Source of the DNA: Nephrocerus scutellatus
Lineage: Eukaryota > Arthropoda > Insecta > Diptera > Pipunculidae
DNA length: 64,000 nt
Assembly: GCA_947095585.1 (NCBI GenBank)
Contig: OX352763.1
Location: forward strand, 68,089,024 to 68,153,023
Reading direction: 5' to 3'
Shown: positions 36,301 through 47,795 of the stretch, piece after piece
Layout of the letters: every line of letters starts with the position of its first letter
How positions within the stretch are numbered: the stretch's first letter is position 1
Notes under the pieces: model-generated
Told to the model about the DNA's origin: nothing
The model's input: the letters and a program-made list of their open reading frames with translations, nothing else
The model's database searches: none
Translations under genes and position numbers: made by a program

Positions 36301-39300
36301 CGATATGTAGGTCTTAGATGCGAATATAAGTCTGGTTCCTATGGAAATTCCGGATTATGATCATTATGGGCTGTAATTTCGGAAACAAAGCATTTTCCCA
36401 TGCGATTCGCATGAAATTCGGAATGTAGGACTAGGATGCGACTGTAAGACTTCTTCCTATGGAAATTCTGGAATATGATCATTATTGTCTGGAATTTCTG
36501 GAACAAAACAATTTCTCAAGCGATTTGCATAAAATTCAGAATGTAGTACTAAGATGCGATTATAAGACTTCTTCCTATGAAAGTTCTGGAATATGATCAT
36601 TATGGTCTGGAATTTCGAGAACTAAGCAATTTCTTAAGCGACTCGTGCCTTTCAATTTAATCGTAATATTGGCCACAACGTCAAAGAATTTCACTCCAAC
36701 CGCGCGTAAAGATTACACGCACATTTTTTTTTTAACAGCTCTTACTTCTCCTAGTACTATCGATGCAACTGCACTACTATGTTTGTGCAGTGATATGCAA
36801 TATTTAATATGTACCCACCTCACAATAAATTGTTATGAACATTTAAATCAGCTTATAAATTATTTATTCTGTTGTATGTGATGTGATTGATGATCATGTA
36901 TGTGGTTTCAATAACATACAATCAAGCTCATAGCTTGAGCAGAACGAAACAAACATATGCAGTAGTAGGCTGCGGTGACTATAAGATATGATCATTATTG
37001 TCTGGAATTTCTGGAACAAAGCAATTTTTCAAGCGATTCGCATGAAATTCGGAATGTAGGACTAGGATGCGACTATAAGCCTTCTTCCTATGGAAATTCT
37101 GGAATATGATCATGATGGTCTGGAATTTCTGGAACAAAGCAATTTTTTAAGCGATTCACATAAAATTCGAAATGTAGGACTTAGATGCGAATATAAGACT
37201 GGTTCCTATGGAAATTCTGGATTATGATCATTATGGTCTGGAATTTCGAGAACTAAGCAATTTCTCAAGCGATTCGCATAAAATTCGAAATGTAGGACTA
37301 AGATGCGAATATTAGACTGGTTCATATGGAAATTCTGGATTATGATCATTATGGGCTGTAATTTCGAGAACTAAGCAAATTCTCAAGCGACTCGTGTCTT
37401 TTAATTTAATCGTAATTTTGGCCATAACGTCAAAGAATTTCACTCCAACCGCGCGTAAAGATTACACGCACATATTTTTTTAACAGCTCTTACTTCTCCT
37501 ACTACTATCGACGCAACTGCATTACTATGCAATATTTAATATGTACCCACCTCACAATAAATTGTTATGAACATTTAAATCAGCTTATAAATTATTTACT
37601 CTGTTGTATGTGATGTGATTGATGATCATGTTTGTGGTTTCAATAACATACAATCAAGCTCATAGCTTGAGCAGAACGAAACAAACATATGCAGTAGTAG
37701 GCTGCGGTGACTATAAGATATCTTCCTATGGAAATTCTGAAATATGATCATTATTGTCTGGAATTTCTGGAACAAAGCAATTTTCAAGCCATTCGCATGA
37801 AATTCGGAATGTAGGACTAAGATGTGACTATAAGATTTCTTCCTATGGAGATTCTGGAATATGATAATTATTGTCTGGAATCTGGGGAACAAAGCAATTT
37901 TTTAAGCGATTCGCATAAAAGTCGAAATGTAGGACTTAGATGCGAATATAAGACTGGTTCCTATGGAAATTCTGGATTATGATCATTATGGCCTGTAATT
38001 TCGGAAACAAAGCATTTTCCCAAGCGATTCGCATGAAATTCGGAATGTAGGACTAGGATGCGACTTTAAGACTTCTTCCTATAAAAATTCTGGAATATGA
38101 TCATTATGGTCTGGAATTTCGGAAACAAAGCATTTTCCCAAGCGATTCGCATGAAATTCGGAATGTAGGACTAGGATGCGACTTTAAGACTTCTTCCTAT
38201 AAAAATTCTGGAATATGATCATTATGGTCTGGAATTTCGGAAACAAAGCATTTTCCTAAGCGATTCGTATGAAATTCGGAATGTAGGACTAGGATGCGAC
38301 TGTAAGACTTCTTCCTATAGAAATTCTGGAATATGATCATTATGGGCTGTAATTTCGGAAACAAAGCATTTTCCTAAGCGATTCGCATGAAATTCGGAAT
38401 GTAGGACTGGGATGCGACTGTAAGACTTCTTCCTATGGAAATTCTGGAATATGATCATTATGGTCTGAAATTTCTGGAACAAAGCAAATTCTCAAGCGAC
38501 TCGTGTCTTTTAATTTAATCGTAATATTGGCCATAACGTCAAAGAATTTCACTCCAACCGCGCGTAAAGATTACACGCACATATTTTTTTAACAGCTCTT
38601 ACTTCTCCTACTACTATCGACGCAACTGCATTACTATGCAATATTTAATATGTACCCACCTCACAATAAATTGTTATGAACATTTAAATCAGCTTATAAA
38701 TTATTTATTCTGTTGTATGTGATGTGATTGATGATCATGTATGTGGTTTCAATAACATACAATCAAGCTCATAGCTTGAGCAGAACGAAACAATCATATG
38801 CAGTAGTAGGCTGTGGTGACTATAAGATATCTTCCTATGGAAATTCTGAAATATGATCATTATTGTCTGGAATTTCTGTAACAAAGCAATTTTCAAGCCA
38901 TTCGCATGAAATTCGGAATGTAGGACTAAGATGTGACTATAAGATTTCTTCCTATGGAGATTCTGGAATATGATAATTATTGTCTGGAATCTCGGGAACA
39001 AAGCAATTTTTTAATCGATTCGCATATAATTCGAAATGTAGGACTTAGATTCGAATATAAGACTGGTTCCTATGGAAATTCTGGATTATGATCATTATGG
39101 GCTGTAATTTCGGAAACAAAGCATTTTCCCAAGCGATTCGCATGAAATTCGGAATGTAGGACTAGGATGCGACTGTAAGACTTCTTCCTATGGAAATTCT
39201 GGAATATGATCATTATGGTCTGAAATTTCTGGAACAAAGCAAATTCCCAAGCGACTCGTGTCTTTTAATTACATCGTAATATTGGCCATAACGTCAAAGA

Positions 39301-41429
39301 ATTTCACTCCAACCGCGCGTAAAGATTACACGCACATATTTTTTTAACAGCTCTTACTTCTCCTACTACTATCGACGCAACTGCATTACTATGCAATATT
39401 TAATATGTACCCACCTCACAATAAATTGTTATGAACATTTAAATCAGCTTATAAATTATTTACTCTGTTGTAGGTGATGTGATTGATGATCATGTTTGTG
39501 GTTTCAATAACATACAATCAAGCTCATAGCTTGAGCAGAACGAAACAAACATATGCAGTAGTAGGCTGCGGTGACTATAAGATATCTTCCTATGGAAATT
39601 CTGAAATATGATCATTATTGTCTGGAATTTCTGGAACAAAGCAATTTTCAAGCCATTCGCATGAAATTCGGAATGTAGGACTAAGATGTGACTATAAGAT
39701 TTCTTCCTATGGAGATTCTGGAATATGATAATTATTGTCTGGAATCTGGGGAACAAAGCAATTTTTTAAGCGATTCGCATAAAAGTCGAAATGTAGGACT
39801 TAGATTCGAATATAAGACTGGTTCCTATGGAAATTCTGGATTATGATCATTATGGCCTGTAATTTCGGAAACAAAGCATTTTCCCAAGCGATTCGCATGA
39901 AATTCGGAATGTAGGACTAGGATGCGACTTTAAGACTTCTTCCTATGGAAATTCTGGAATATGATCATTATGGTCTGGAATTTCGGAAACAAAGCATTTT
40001 CCTAAGCGATTCGCATGAAATTCGGAATGTAGGACTAGGATGCGACTGTATGACTTCTTCCTATGGAAATTCTGGAATATGATCATTAAGGTCTGAAATT
40101 TCTGGAACAAAGCAAATTCTCAAGCGATTCGTGTCTTTTAATTTAATCGTAATATTGGCCATAACGTCAAAGAATTTCACTCCAACCGCGCGTAAAGATT
40201 ACACGCACATATTTTTTTAACAGCTCTTACTTCTCCTACTACTATCGACGCAACTGCATTACTATGCAATATTTAATATGTACCCACCTCACAATAAATT
40301 GTTATGAACATTTAAATCAGCTTATAAATTATTTATTCTGTTGTATATGATGTGATTGATGATCATGTATGTGGTTTCAATAACATACAATCAAGCTCAT
40401 AGCTTGAGCAGAACGAAACAAACATATGCAGTAGTAGGCTGCGGTGACTATAAGATATGATCATTATTGTCTGGAATTTCTGGAACAAAGCAATTTTCAA
40501 GCCATTCGCATGAAATTCGGAATGTAGGACTAAGATGTGACTATAAGATTTCTTCCTATGGAGATTCTGGAATATGATAATTATTGTCTGGAATCTCGGG
40601 AACAAAGCAATTTTTTAAGCGATTCGCATATAATTCGAAATGTAGGACTTAGATTCGAATATAAGACTGGTTCATATGGAAATTCTGGATTATGATCATT
40701 ATGGGCTGTAATTTCGGAAACAAAGCATTTTCCCAAGCGATTTGCATGAAATTCGGAATGTAGGACTAGGATGCGACTGTAAGACTTCTTCCTATGGAAA
40801 TTCTGGAATATGATCATTATGGTCTGGAATTTCTGGAACAAAGCAATTTCTCAAGCGATTCGCATGAAATTCGGAATGTAGGACTAGGATGCGACTATAA
40901 GACTTCTTCCTATAGAAATTCTGGAATATGATCATTATGGTCTGGAATTTCTGGAACAAAGCAATTTCTCAAGCGATTCGCATAAAATTCGGAATGTAGT
41001 ACTAAGATGCGATTATAAGACTTCTTCCTATGGAAATTCTGGAATATGATCATTATGGTCTGGAATTTCGAGAACTAAGCAATTTCTCAAGCGACTCGTG
41101 CCTTTTAATTTAATCGTAATATTGGCCACAACGTCAAAGAATTTCACTCCAACCGCGCGTAAAGATTACACGCACATATTTTTTTAGCAGCTCTTACTTC
41201 TCCTACTACTATCGACACAACTGCATTACTATGTTTGTGCAGTGATATGCATTATTTAATATGTACCCACCTCACAATAAATTGTTATTAACATTTAAAT
41301 CAGCTTATAAATTATTTATTCTGTTGCATGTGATGTGATTGATGATCATGTATGTGGTTTCAATAACATACAATCAAGCTCATAGCTTGAGCAGAACGAA
41401 ACAAACATATGTAGTAGTAGGCTGCGGTC
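22287..41429. repeat. 16 interspersed modules of about 340 bp, LTR-related
   Basis: Each starts cgactcgtg(c/t)ctttt or close to it and ends gtaggctgcggtgacta. Starts are near 22287, 24244, 26201, 27421, 28264, 29491, 31389, 32606, 33938, 34710, 36639, 37388, 38498, 39251, 40125 and 41089. Inside are ccgcgcgtaaa, gtttgtgcagtgatatgcaa, gttatgaacattt, gcttataaattatttatt and an inverted pair aagctcatagcttga. The central half aligns with the LTR-like repeat at 42,236-42,310 and, inverted, 63,814-63,897. Modules at 37.4-40.1 kb share a deletion that removes the gtttgtgcagtgat part. Confidence 0.9.
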
Positions 41430-41430
41430 G

Positions 41431-42505
41431 AGAATTCAACCGTTGCGCAGTTTATGCTGCATGTTGGTCAAAAATTCACTTTTCAGCCAATGCAGTAAAG
41501 AAAAATCGACTGCGCAGTTTACGCAGCTACTTAAATTTGGATGCAAATAGCAAAATGTAAATGTGAAATTGTCGCCCTACGACTGTAAGTCGGTTCAAAA
41601 TATAGCCGCAATTTCGTGCATGCCGACTGCCTGCCATTTTTTTGTGCAGCACAAGCTGCGAAGCTACTTAATTCTTTACCACAGCCGTAGTGATAGTATA
41701 GTCTCTGTTCATTTTCTATCAGTGCTCTGCTCTGCTCTTTCTATCAACATTGTATAAAATGATACAGTGCTTTGTGAGAGAGAAAAAAAAATAAAGAATG
41801 TTACAAAAAAGAGGCAAGGTCATTCACAAGTTGCAAGCGACGTTGCTGTTGCTGCTATTTCCTTTGCTTTTTGACTATCTTATCCTTACTCATGTATACA
41901 GTATAAAGAGTGAAGTTCGATTGCTGGTTTGATGTTCGATCGTAAGTTGGATGTCTGCCACTGAACAACGAATCTCCCATACACCATTGAATCAACCATC
42001 AAACATAATACATGGCATTAGGCATCAGTTCAAAATAACTATTCGATCAATTACAGTAATAAGAGAACAATGCAAAAGAAATTTAATGAGAAATAATTGG
42101 CCTGCATGTTTCAAAGCGACATTCTTACCATACCATTTCGAAGCATGGGCAGCACTACTCACTACTTTTTTCTTCTAATTTAAGTTAAAACTACTCAAAT
42201 TTGTTAGGAGTTGAAACCAAAAGCCATATATGCAGCAACTTCACAGTTAGTGGTTATGAACATTAAAATTCGCTTATAAATAATTTATATATAATGTCAT
42301 GTGATGATGATGTATGTGATGAGATACGGTGCAAGTCGTAGGACTTGTATTTAGTATAGAAAAAAATTTTAATATATCCGTCCGTGTTTATGTCCCACAG
42401 ACAACAAGATCTTTGTTTTCTTTTCTTTCGTCCCGGACAGACGTTGTCACGCTCAAAACCCACGGCCGTGTCTTCGACACAGCCTACCCTGCTCTTTTTG
42501 TTCTA
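41431..42505. mobile_element. LTR-like repeat adjoining the array (inverted partner at 63.6-64.0 kb)
   Basis: The right part (about 42,110-42,500) matches the reverse complement of 63,596-64,000 closely, including ccgtccgtgtt(t/c)atgtccca and cggacagacgttgtcacgct. A diverged fragment lies at 47,180-47,310. It contains a small palindrome gtgtcttcgacac at one edge. The left part contains tgtataaaatg (41,750) and aataaag (41,792), possible transcription signals on the plus strand, but orientation is not settled. Fragments beside retroelement remnants at all three sites suggest an LTR; no complete pair is seen. Confidence 0.6.
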
Positions 42506-42700
42506 GCATAACTGTGGAACGCCTTGCTCAATATTAACTAAACTTGTTAGTTGGTACACATATTACTTAAAATACATCACTATCAGCTCTATTAGTGCTG
42601 GTAGGGAGGGGAATATATGCAAAAATAATCTAGAACAACCGATGTTAGTCCGATGTTATCCCATAATTTTTGGGATCGTTGATATGATTAGTGACAGTTA
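42506..42700. other. Short stretch without a recognised gene
   Basis: Unremarkable AT-rich DNA between the LTR-like repeat and the pol remnant. Nothing supported. Confidence 0.4.
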
Positions 42701-42707
42701 GTCTGAA

Positions 42708-44654
42708 TACAGAAGTAAACTGAATACAAACGCCGATGCTTTATCTAGGATACAGATTGACTCCGACATGCTAAAAGAATTGATACCAAAAGAAAACAAT
42801 GTAAAAGCAAAGAAAACACTCGTAATAACAAGGGGCATGTCTAATAAAGACAAAATAATTAACAATAATTCGGAGAAATGCAACTCTCAGCAGAAGACTG
42901 ATCACCTCACCAAATATGGGAATGCACGTCCATCAATGAAATAAAAAACATAAGGGAATTAAAATTCACTGTCGACAAATATATACATAATTGCAAAATA
43001 AATATGGATAACAAATACGTGCACGTTGGTTGTAGTGATAATTCAGCGAATTTAGATTCGATACTGAAGAAAATAGCATCCAGAATGAACAAAGAGAATA
43101 TTAAAGAGTTAGCGCTTGGAAGCAATGAAGAAATATTTAAAATATATACAAAGGAACAATTTAAAGAAGCATATGCAAAAATAAAAATAAATAACTCCCA
43201 ATCTGAAAATTATCATGTATACAAAAAGAATAAAAGATGAGTTAACTAAATATAAATTAATAGACGAGTATTACAATTCACCATACGGAGGACACCAAGA
43301 TGTAAGAAGAACGACAATAAAGCTAAAGCAAAAATACATATGAAAAAACATGAATAAAATGGTTAAAAATTTCGTTACTAACTGCGACCTATATGCAAGA
43401 AACAAACACAAGTTAAAGGTAACAATAACAGATACACCATCCGATAGTTTTCAGACAATTTCAATAGACACTGTAGGAGCTTTACGAATCTCCAACGACT
43501 ACAGATATATACTAACCTTTTAGCATTCACAGAAAAGAACGAATGGGACAAGTGGATCCCATATTACACATTCGCGTACAACACCACACATTGACACATG
43601 TTATTCACCGTTCGAATTAATTTACGGAAATCTAGCAACCCTGCCAAGCGATATAGTAGACAATAATAAAAAAATATACAATCTAGAAAATTACGTAAAC
43701 GTATTACGTATTAGACTTAATTCGGCTTTAAACAGAGCTAAAGACATTACAGACAGAGTTAAGACAAAAAGAACTATAGAAAATAATAAGAACCACACAA
43801 ATATACTTAAGGCAGAAATAGGCGATTTAGTATTAGTAAAATTAGAGAATAGAAATAAAAAAACAACCCATAAAAATTACAATTTTTCCTGTAAATTCTC
43901 TAATAGGAGATGGGTATGTGTTAAAATTTGAACAAAACCGGGCTAATTTTTAAAAAATTTACATGGACACCACACGGGTCTCAGGGCCCGATCACTTCAA
44001 CAAACTTACAAAAAGTTTTGTCCATCAGTGAGTTACACATGTGTTTAAAATTTAAAGAAAATCGAGCTAATTTTTAAAAAAATTTATATGGGCACCCCTC
44101 GGGGCTCATGGGATCACTCCAAAAACTTTACAAAATTTTTAAAAAAGTGTTTTCAATCGGAGATACATACGTATATAAAATTTGAAGAATTTTTTTTAAA
44201 AAATTTGGACAGCCCGGGCCGGGGGCCCAAACATTTTGTCTTGTCTATCAGAGATGCACATGTGTATTAAATTTGAAGAAAATCAGGTTAGTTTTTTAAA
44301 AAAAAGTTATGAGGCCCCACGAAACCGGGCCATGTGTATTAAATTTGAAGAAAATCGAGTAAAATTTTGTAAAATATTTGTATGGGAGCCCCCCGACCTT
44401 GAGGCCCGAGGGGCCCAAAATTTTAAGTGGGTTAAAAATTTATCGCAAGATTCCACGACAAACCCACAAACAAACAAACAAACAAACACATGGGCACGCG
44501 AAGTTAATATAGAGAATTTTAAAATCAAAGCCCATACAAAGGAACTTTTGAAATAATTAGAAAAAATGGAGTAAACACTATTGTAAATATTAACGGTATC
44601 CATAAAGATCTACACAATAATCAACTAAAATTGTGCAACCGTAGACTAAGCTAA
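42708..44654 (+). pseudogene. pol: mdg1/412-like Gypsy pol remnant (RNase H end and integrase)
   Basis: Starts with the RNase H end (LNTNADALSRI at 42,720), then a lysine-rich linker ending at a stop near 42,942 and continuing in another frame (43,004-43,240). The HHCC module follows as YGGHQDVRRTTIKLKQKY with TNCDLYA (last Cys replaced by Tyr), then the core start ISIDTVGALRIS. The core breaks off at YILTF (about 43,520) and resumes at the C-terminal side in another frame (SPFELIYGNLATLPSD, IGDLVLVKLENRNK), so the second Asp and the Glu are deleted. The last part, GTFEIIRKNGVNTIVNI … HNNQLKLC, lies at 44,540-44,654 and ends in TAA; a minisatellite of about 600 bp separates it from the rest. 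Dead by many lesions. Confidence 0.85.
43905..44500. repeat. Diverged minisatellite inserted in the pol remnant
   Basis: Five degenerate copies, unit length 70-135 bp, marked by aaatttgaagaaaatcg variants near 43,921, 44,045, 44,177, 44,268 and 44,340. Each is followed by a T/A run and a G/C-rich patch (cccgggccgggggccc is the strongest). It ends in an acaaacaaacaaaca microsatellite. Both flanks are integrase codons, so it is an insertion. Confidence 0.8.
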
Positions 44655-44736
44655 CTACCAATTTATATATATTTATAATTATATAATTCTTAAAAATATC
44701 ATACAAAAATTTTTCTTTTATATACAAAGTAAAGGG

Positions 44737-45250
44737 TGTAGTGTATATCCATAAGATACACACCACCCAAGCAAGTACAATAAAGAACACAAATTGTGAC
44801 GACGGCATAATGTAAACAAAAACCTCATGCACTCGGTGAACTCACAAAGTCATAAATTACGCAATAGTATAAACAAAGCGCACGCGTTCGGCTAATATCG
44901 ACACAGTGCATTATGAATCAAACACACTAGTAGAGCATTTGCATCGTGCCCTACTCTAGCATAACTATTTCAAGTGCACCATTAATGAGCACACTATTTT
45001 GTAACTGATAAAAGTATTTCAAGTGCATCGATAACGATACACTGTATTATTTGATATGTATTTTCTATTAGTAAATAAGAAATTTCCTTTGTCAATTTCA
45101 CTATAAAAGAAGAAGATTTTGTTAAATAAAATCAGATTAATTCTCAACTCGAAATAGAAAGGTCTTGTTCTTTCACTTCGTGTACTGCTTATTGCCTTTG
45201 CGATAGCCACAGCACGAATACGTTGCAGTCACTGCACAGATTCAACTTTA
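44737..45250 (+). mobile_element. Probable 3' LTR of the mdg1/412-like element
   Basis: About 80 bp after the pol stop a purine tract (aaagtaaaggg) is followed by tgtagtgtatatccataaga. Further on are tataaaag (about 45,102) and aataaaatca (45,127), a TATA-like box and a polyadenylation signal in the order expected of an LTR. The right end is approximate. A similarly placed tataaaag and aataaaatca pair occurs near 62,486-62,512. Confidence 0.55.
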
Positions 45251-45439
45251 TACACTTTTGTTGAAAAGGGTTGTTTTCTCCACTGAGTCTACGTTGGTTT
45301 TTACAACGCAATTTTTCAAACACATTCTTAGAACAGCACTATTCTTTACAGCACCTTTTTTTAAATTTTAAAAAAGATTTGGGACGAAAAATGTCACGGC
45401 GTTGCACGTTTGTAAAATTTACACTAACATCCACCCCCC
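45251..45439. other. Short stretch without a recognised gene
   Basis: Sequence between the LTR and the satellite copies. Nothing supported. Confidence 0.4.
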
Positions 45440-45660
45440 CCACGTCAAATGAAATCTCCTTCATAGAGGTACTTTACCATCACTATTCACCTCAGCGACC
45501 ACGAAAACTATAAAATCGACAATAATATCGGTCATCTCCTCCCAATCCTATCGACCACCCCTAGAGCTATCTATTCGCCTCAGCGTAACCGAAAATTATA
45601 GAATCAACATTAATTTTATTAATTATAGTCGGTAACCTCCCTACCTCAACAAATCAACTA
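45440..45660. repeat. Two dispersed copies of the 101-bp C-rich satellite
   Basis: The core cgaccacgaaaactataaaa at about 45,496 and a diverged cgtaaccgaaaattatagaa at about 45,582, each in the context tcaactcag-like / taatatcgg, match the array at 5,090-6,385 in the same orientation. They lie 39 kb from the main array. Confidence 0.85.
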
Positions 45661-46960
45661 ACCACCCACCAACTATATTGAATCTAGGTGGTAAGTAATA
45701 TGTATACCAACAAGTTTGTTTAAAATTGGTGAAGTATGTGCTCTAGCATGCATACAAAGTCAAGGAGGATACTTTGTGCATCTGTTATAACTGTAAAAGT
45801 ACACACATAAAAAATTATCTAAAACAACACAAAATCATTTTTTATTCCTAGCCTTTTGGTGCAGCAAAAAAAAAATCATTTTTTTAAATTTTATCTGCTT
45901 GATGTTTTCCCAAGTATCATATGGGGTTTTCCGCAAACTTGGTTGTGCCTTTTATTTGTATTACTGTTACGTTCATAACAAGAAAATAGTAAAACGTTAT
46001 GTTTATAACGCATTTTCTGGAGAAAATTGACGTCAAAATCAAAGATTAGCATGGGGAAGAAAACTGGAACAGGCATTGAACTTGGATATCTTAAAACTTA
46101 AACAAGAGATCATTTTTATTTCAACGCAGTTACAAAGGCTAGTATTTCTTCTAAAAACAAAGTCCTAAACGAAGTTTCTACCATTAGTATTAACAGAGCA
46201 ATTTCTGAAAACATGGGTCAGGGTCCACCATTGTAAGCTTTTTCTTCAAACCCCGATAAATGATGTCAAAATTGGAGATAGACCCTAACTGTAGAACGAT
46301 CTTTTTCTTAGAATATACCCAAGAATCATTTCCCAAATTATTGTGCACAAATAAGGGAACACTCTATATACACACAAAACTTTGGTAGTTTATGCTTAGC
46401 GGTTAATTCGAAAAAAAAATTGTTCAAAGAATTCTAGACTTATTCTTTCAAAATAACTCAGTCAATTTCAACATTTTTATTTGCAACTGATGCCATGACA
46501 TACACGTCGTTGTTGACGTCTTTTTTTATATTTTTTGCCAAACGTCGTTTATATGACTTGTCTAGCATGAAAAAACCTATAACAAGAAAAACCCAAAAAT
46601 ATAAAATTATCAGGAAATAGCAATCTATTTGTCCATGAACATACATACATATGCCTGTACATACTATACAACACAACAGACTCGCTGATTTTCCTCTGTT
46701 TGAGTTTGGTATTGTTATATGTATATATACCTACTCGTATACAAATAAACATACGACATATGTAGGTTTTAAAAATAAATATCAACAAAGAAATTACATA
46801 ACTTTAAATGCAAGAGTCTTGCAGTTTTGCAGTCTTGGATACACGATGTACACACTTTTTTTAGTATAAATATTATGTCGTTTTTTTCCTTTTTGAAATC
46901 TGCGCTCAAGCTCAATTTTTTCTCGGCAAATCGAACACGAAAACAGTGTTGTTGTTGTAG
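45661..46960. other. AT-rich stretch without a gene
   Basis: About 1.3 kb of AT-rich DNA. Short frames on both strands (46,458-46,869) overlap each other and have no domain. Nothing supported. Confidence 0.5.
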
Positions 46961-46964
46961 TTAG

Positions 46965-47179
46965 TGAAAAGAGGTAGGTTAGGTTGGGGTGGCTGTCAGC
47001 AGGAAGCCGACCCACTTAGACTTAGATGGTTCATTGTGATGCCACATGGATCGAGAGGATTGCTCGCCCTACTCATTTAATCACTTAATTCTAACGAATC
47101 GTAGAAGAGTTTTGATTTTTGATTTCAGTGGTTGACAAATCTTTAAAGTCGTTTTTAAAAAAAGGCTCCCAAATGGAGA
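46965..47179. repeat. Possible dispersed repeat
   Basis: Starts gtaggttaggttggggtggc and continues gccgacccacttagactta and gtgatgccacatgg. It has the look of a dispersed repeat of fly genomes, but it occurs once in this window and I cannot name it. Confidence 0.35.
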
Positions 47180-47310
47180 TTACGCTTTAGAGAAAAAGAG
47201 CAGGGTAGGCTGTGTCGGAGACGAGGCCGTAGGTTTTAATCGTGACAACGTCTGCTCGAGACTAATGAAGATAACAATGATCTTCTTGTCTGTGTAACGG
47301 ATACACGAAC
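47180..47310. mobile_element. Diverged fragment of the LTR-like repeat
   Basis: gagcagggtaggctgtgtcg, then gtgacaacgtctgctcgaga and cttcttgtctgtg, align with 63,596-63,720 in the same orientation and, inverted, with 42,370-42,500, with many substitutions and one short gap. Confidence 0.75.
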
Positions 47311-47329
47311 AGATATCTCAAAATGGTAT

Positions 47330-47555
47330 AGTTTCCAAAATTCCAGATCGTAATGACCATATCCCAGAATTTCCTTAGCAACACGGCCTTAATTGGATCT
47401 TAGTCACACACACCGAATTTCATGCGAAACGCTTGTGAAATTGCTTTGTTACCGAAATTCCACACCATAATGATCATATTCCAGAATTTCCATAGGAACA
47501 AGTCTTATAGTCGCATCTTAGTCCTACATTCCGAATTTCATGCGAATTGCTTGAG
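47330..47555 (-). repeat. Two inverted monomers of the 118-bp satellite
   Basis: Contains ataatgatcatattccagaa and ccgaatttcatgcgaattgc, the reverse complement of the array monomer, preceded by a more diverged copy (cgtaatgaccatatcccaga). It directly follows the LTR-like fragment at 47,180 and is cut off at 47,555 by the Gypsy-2 3' LTR. Confidence 0.9.
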
Positions 47556-47795
47556 TTTATCTTAATTATAAAAACACAAATGAACTTAAAATAAAAAAAA
47601 TAAAAATAATTCAAGTTCACAATTTAATGTAAATTGTGATTGCTTTTCACAGTTCACAAAAACAGTTATGATACTAAAACATCACAATAATTATCTTAGG
47701 TTGTAGCTTTATCACTTTTAAAGAACGTTTACAACTTGACTGGTTGAATTCCAAATAACTAATGAGTGCTCAGCAGTGAACGCCACCTTTTATAC
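47556..47795 (-). mobile_element. Gypsy-2 3' LTR, truncated
   Basis: Matches the 5' LTR at 59,764 over cttatgatact, cacaataatt, gaacgtttacaacttgactg and taactaatga. The end carrying tgttacg in the 5' LTR is missing here; the match begins at the satellite junction near 47,556. The right edge is approximate. Confidence 0.75.

Larger units (their letters stand above)
21271..41430. repeat. 20-kb composite satellite: 118-bp monomers plus LTR-derived modules
   Basis: Tandem monomers of about 118 bp, marked by tatgatcattat (for example 21,381, 21,499, 21,618, 21,739). A typical monomer contains attctggaatatgatcatta, then caatttctcaagcgattcgc, then a gaatgtag(t/g)acta motif. At least four classes occur, distinguished by the bases after the centre (ctggaacaaag, cgaaaactaag, cgagaactaag or a gggctgtaatttcgg start) and by dinucleotides such as gcgattata versus gcgaatata. 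Runs of monomers are interrupted 16 times by a module of about 340 bp. I estimate about 120 monomers. Short reading frames exist on the minus strand, but they are by-products of repetition. No gene is supported. Confidence 0.95.

Noticed and set aside
32611..36881. 78-codon plus-strand frame, nearly the same at 32.6 and 36.6 kb
   Set aside because: It lies wholly inside the LTR-derived block; other copies of the block carry stops in this frame.
21576..40841. Many 60-108 codon minus-strand frames with FQKFQTIMIIFQNFHRKKSYS-like sequence
   Set aside because: They are translations of the satellite monomer. The frames begin and end wherever repeat variants allow, and nothing suggests selection on protein.
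21271..41430. Regularly spaced repeats resembling a CRISPR array
   Set aside because: Monomers follow each other without unique spacers, the period is about 118 bp, and the surroundings are eukaryotic retroelements.
46975..46996. taggttaggttgg as a telomere-type (TTAGG)n repeat
   Set aside because: Only two units, no array, and higher Diptera are thought to lack this telomere repeat.
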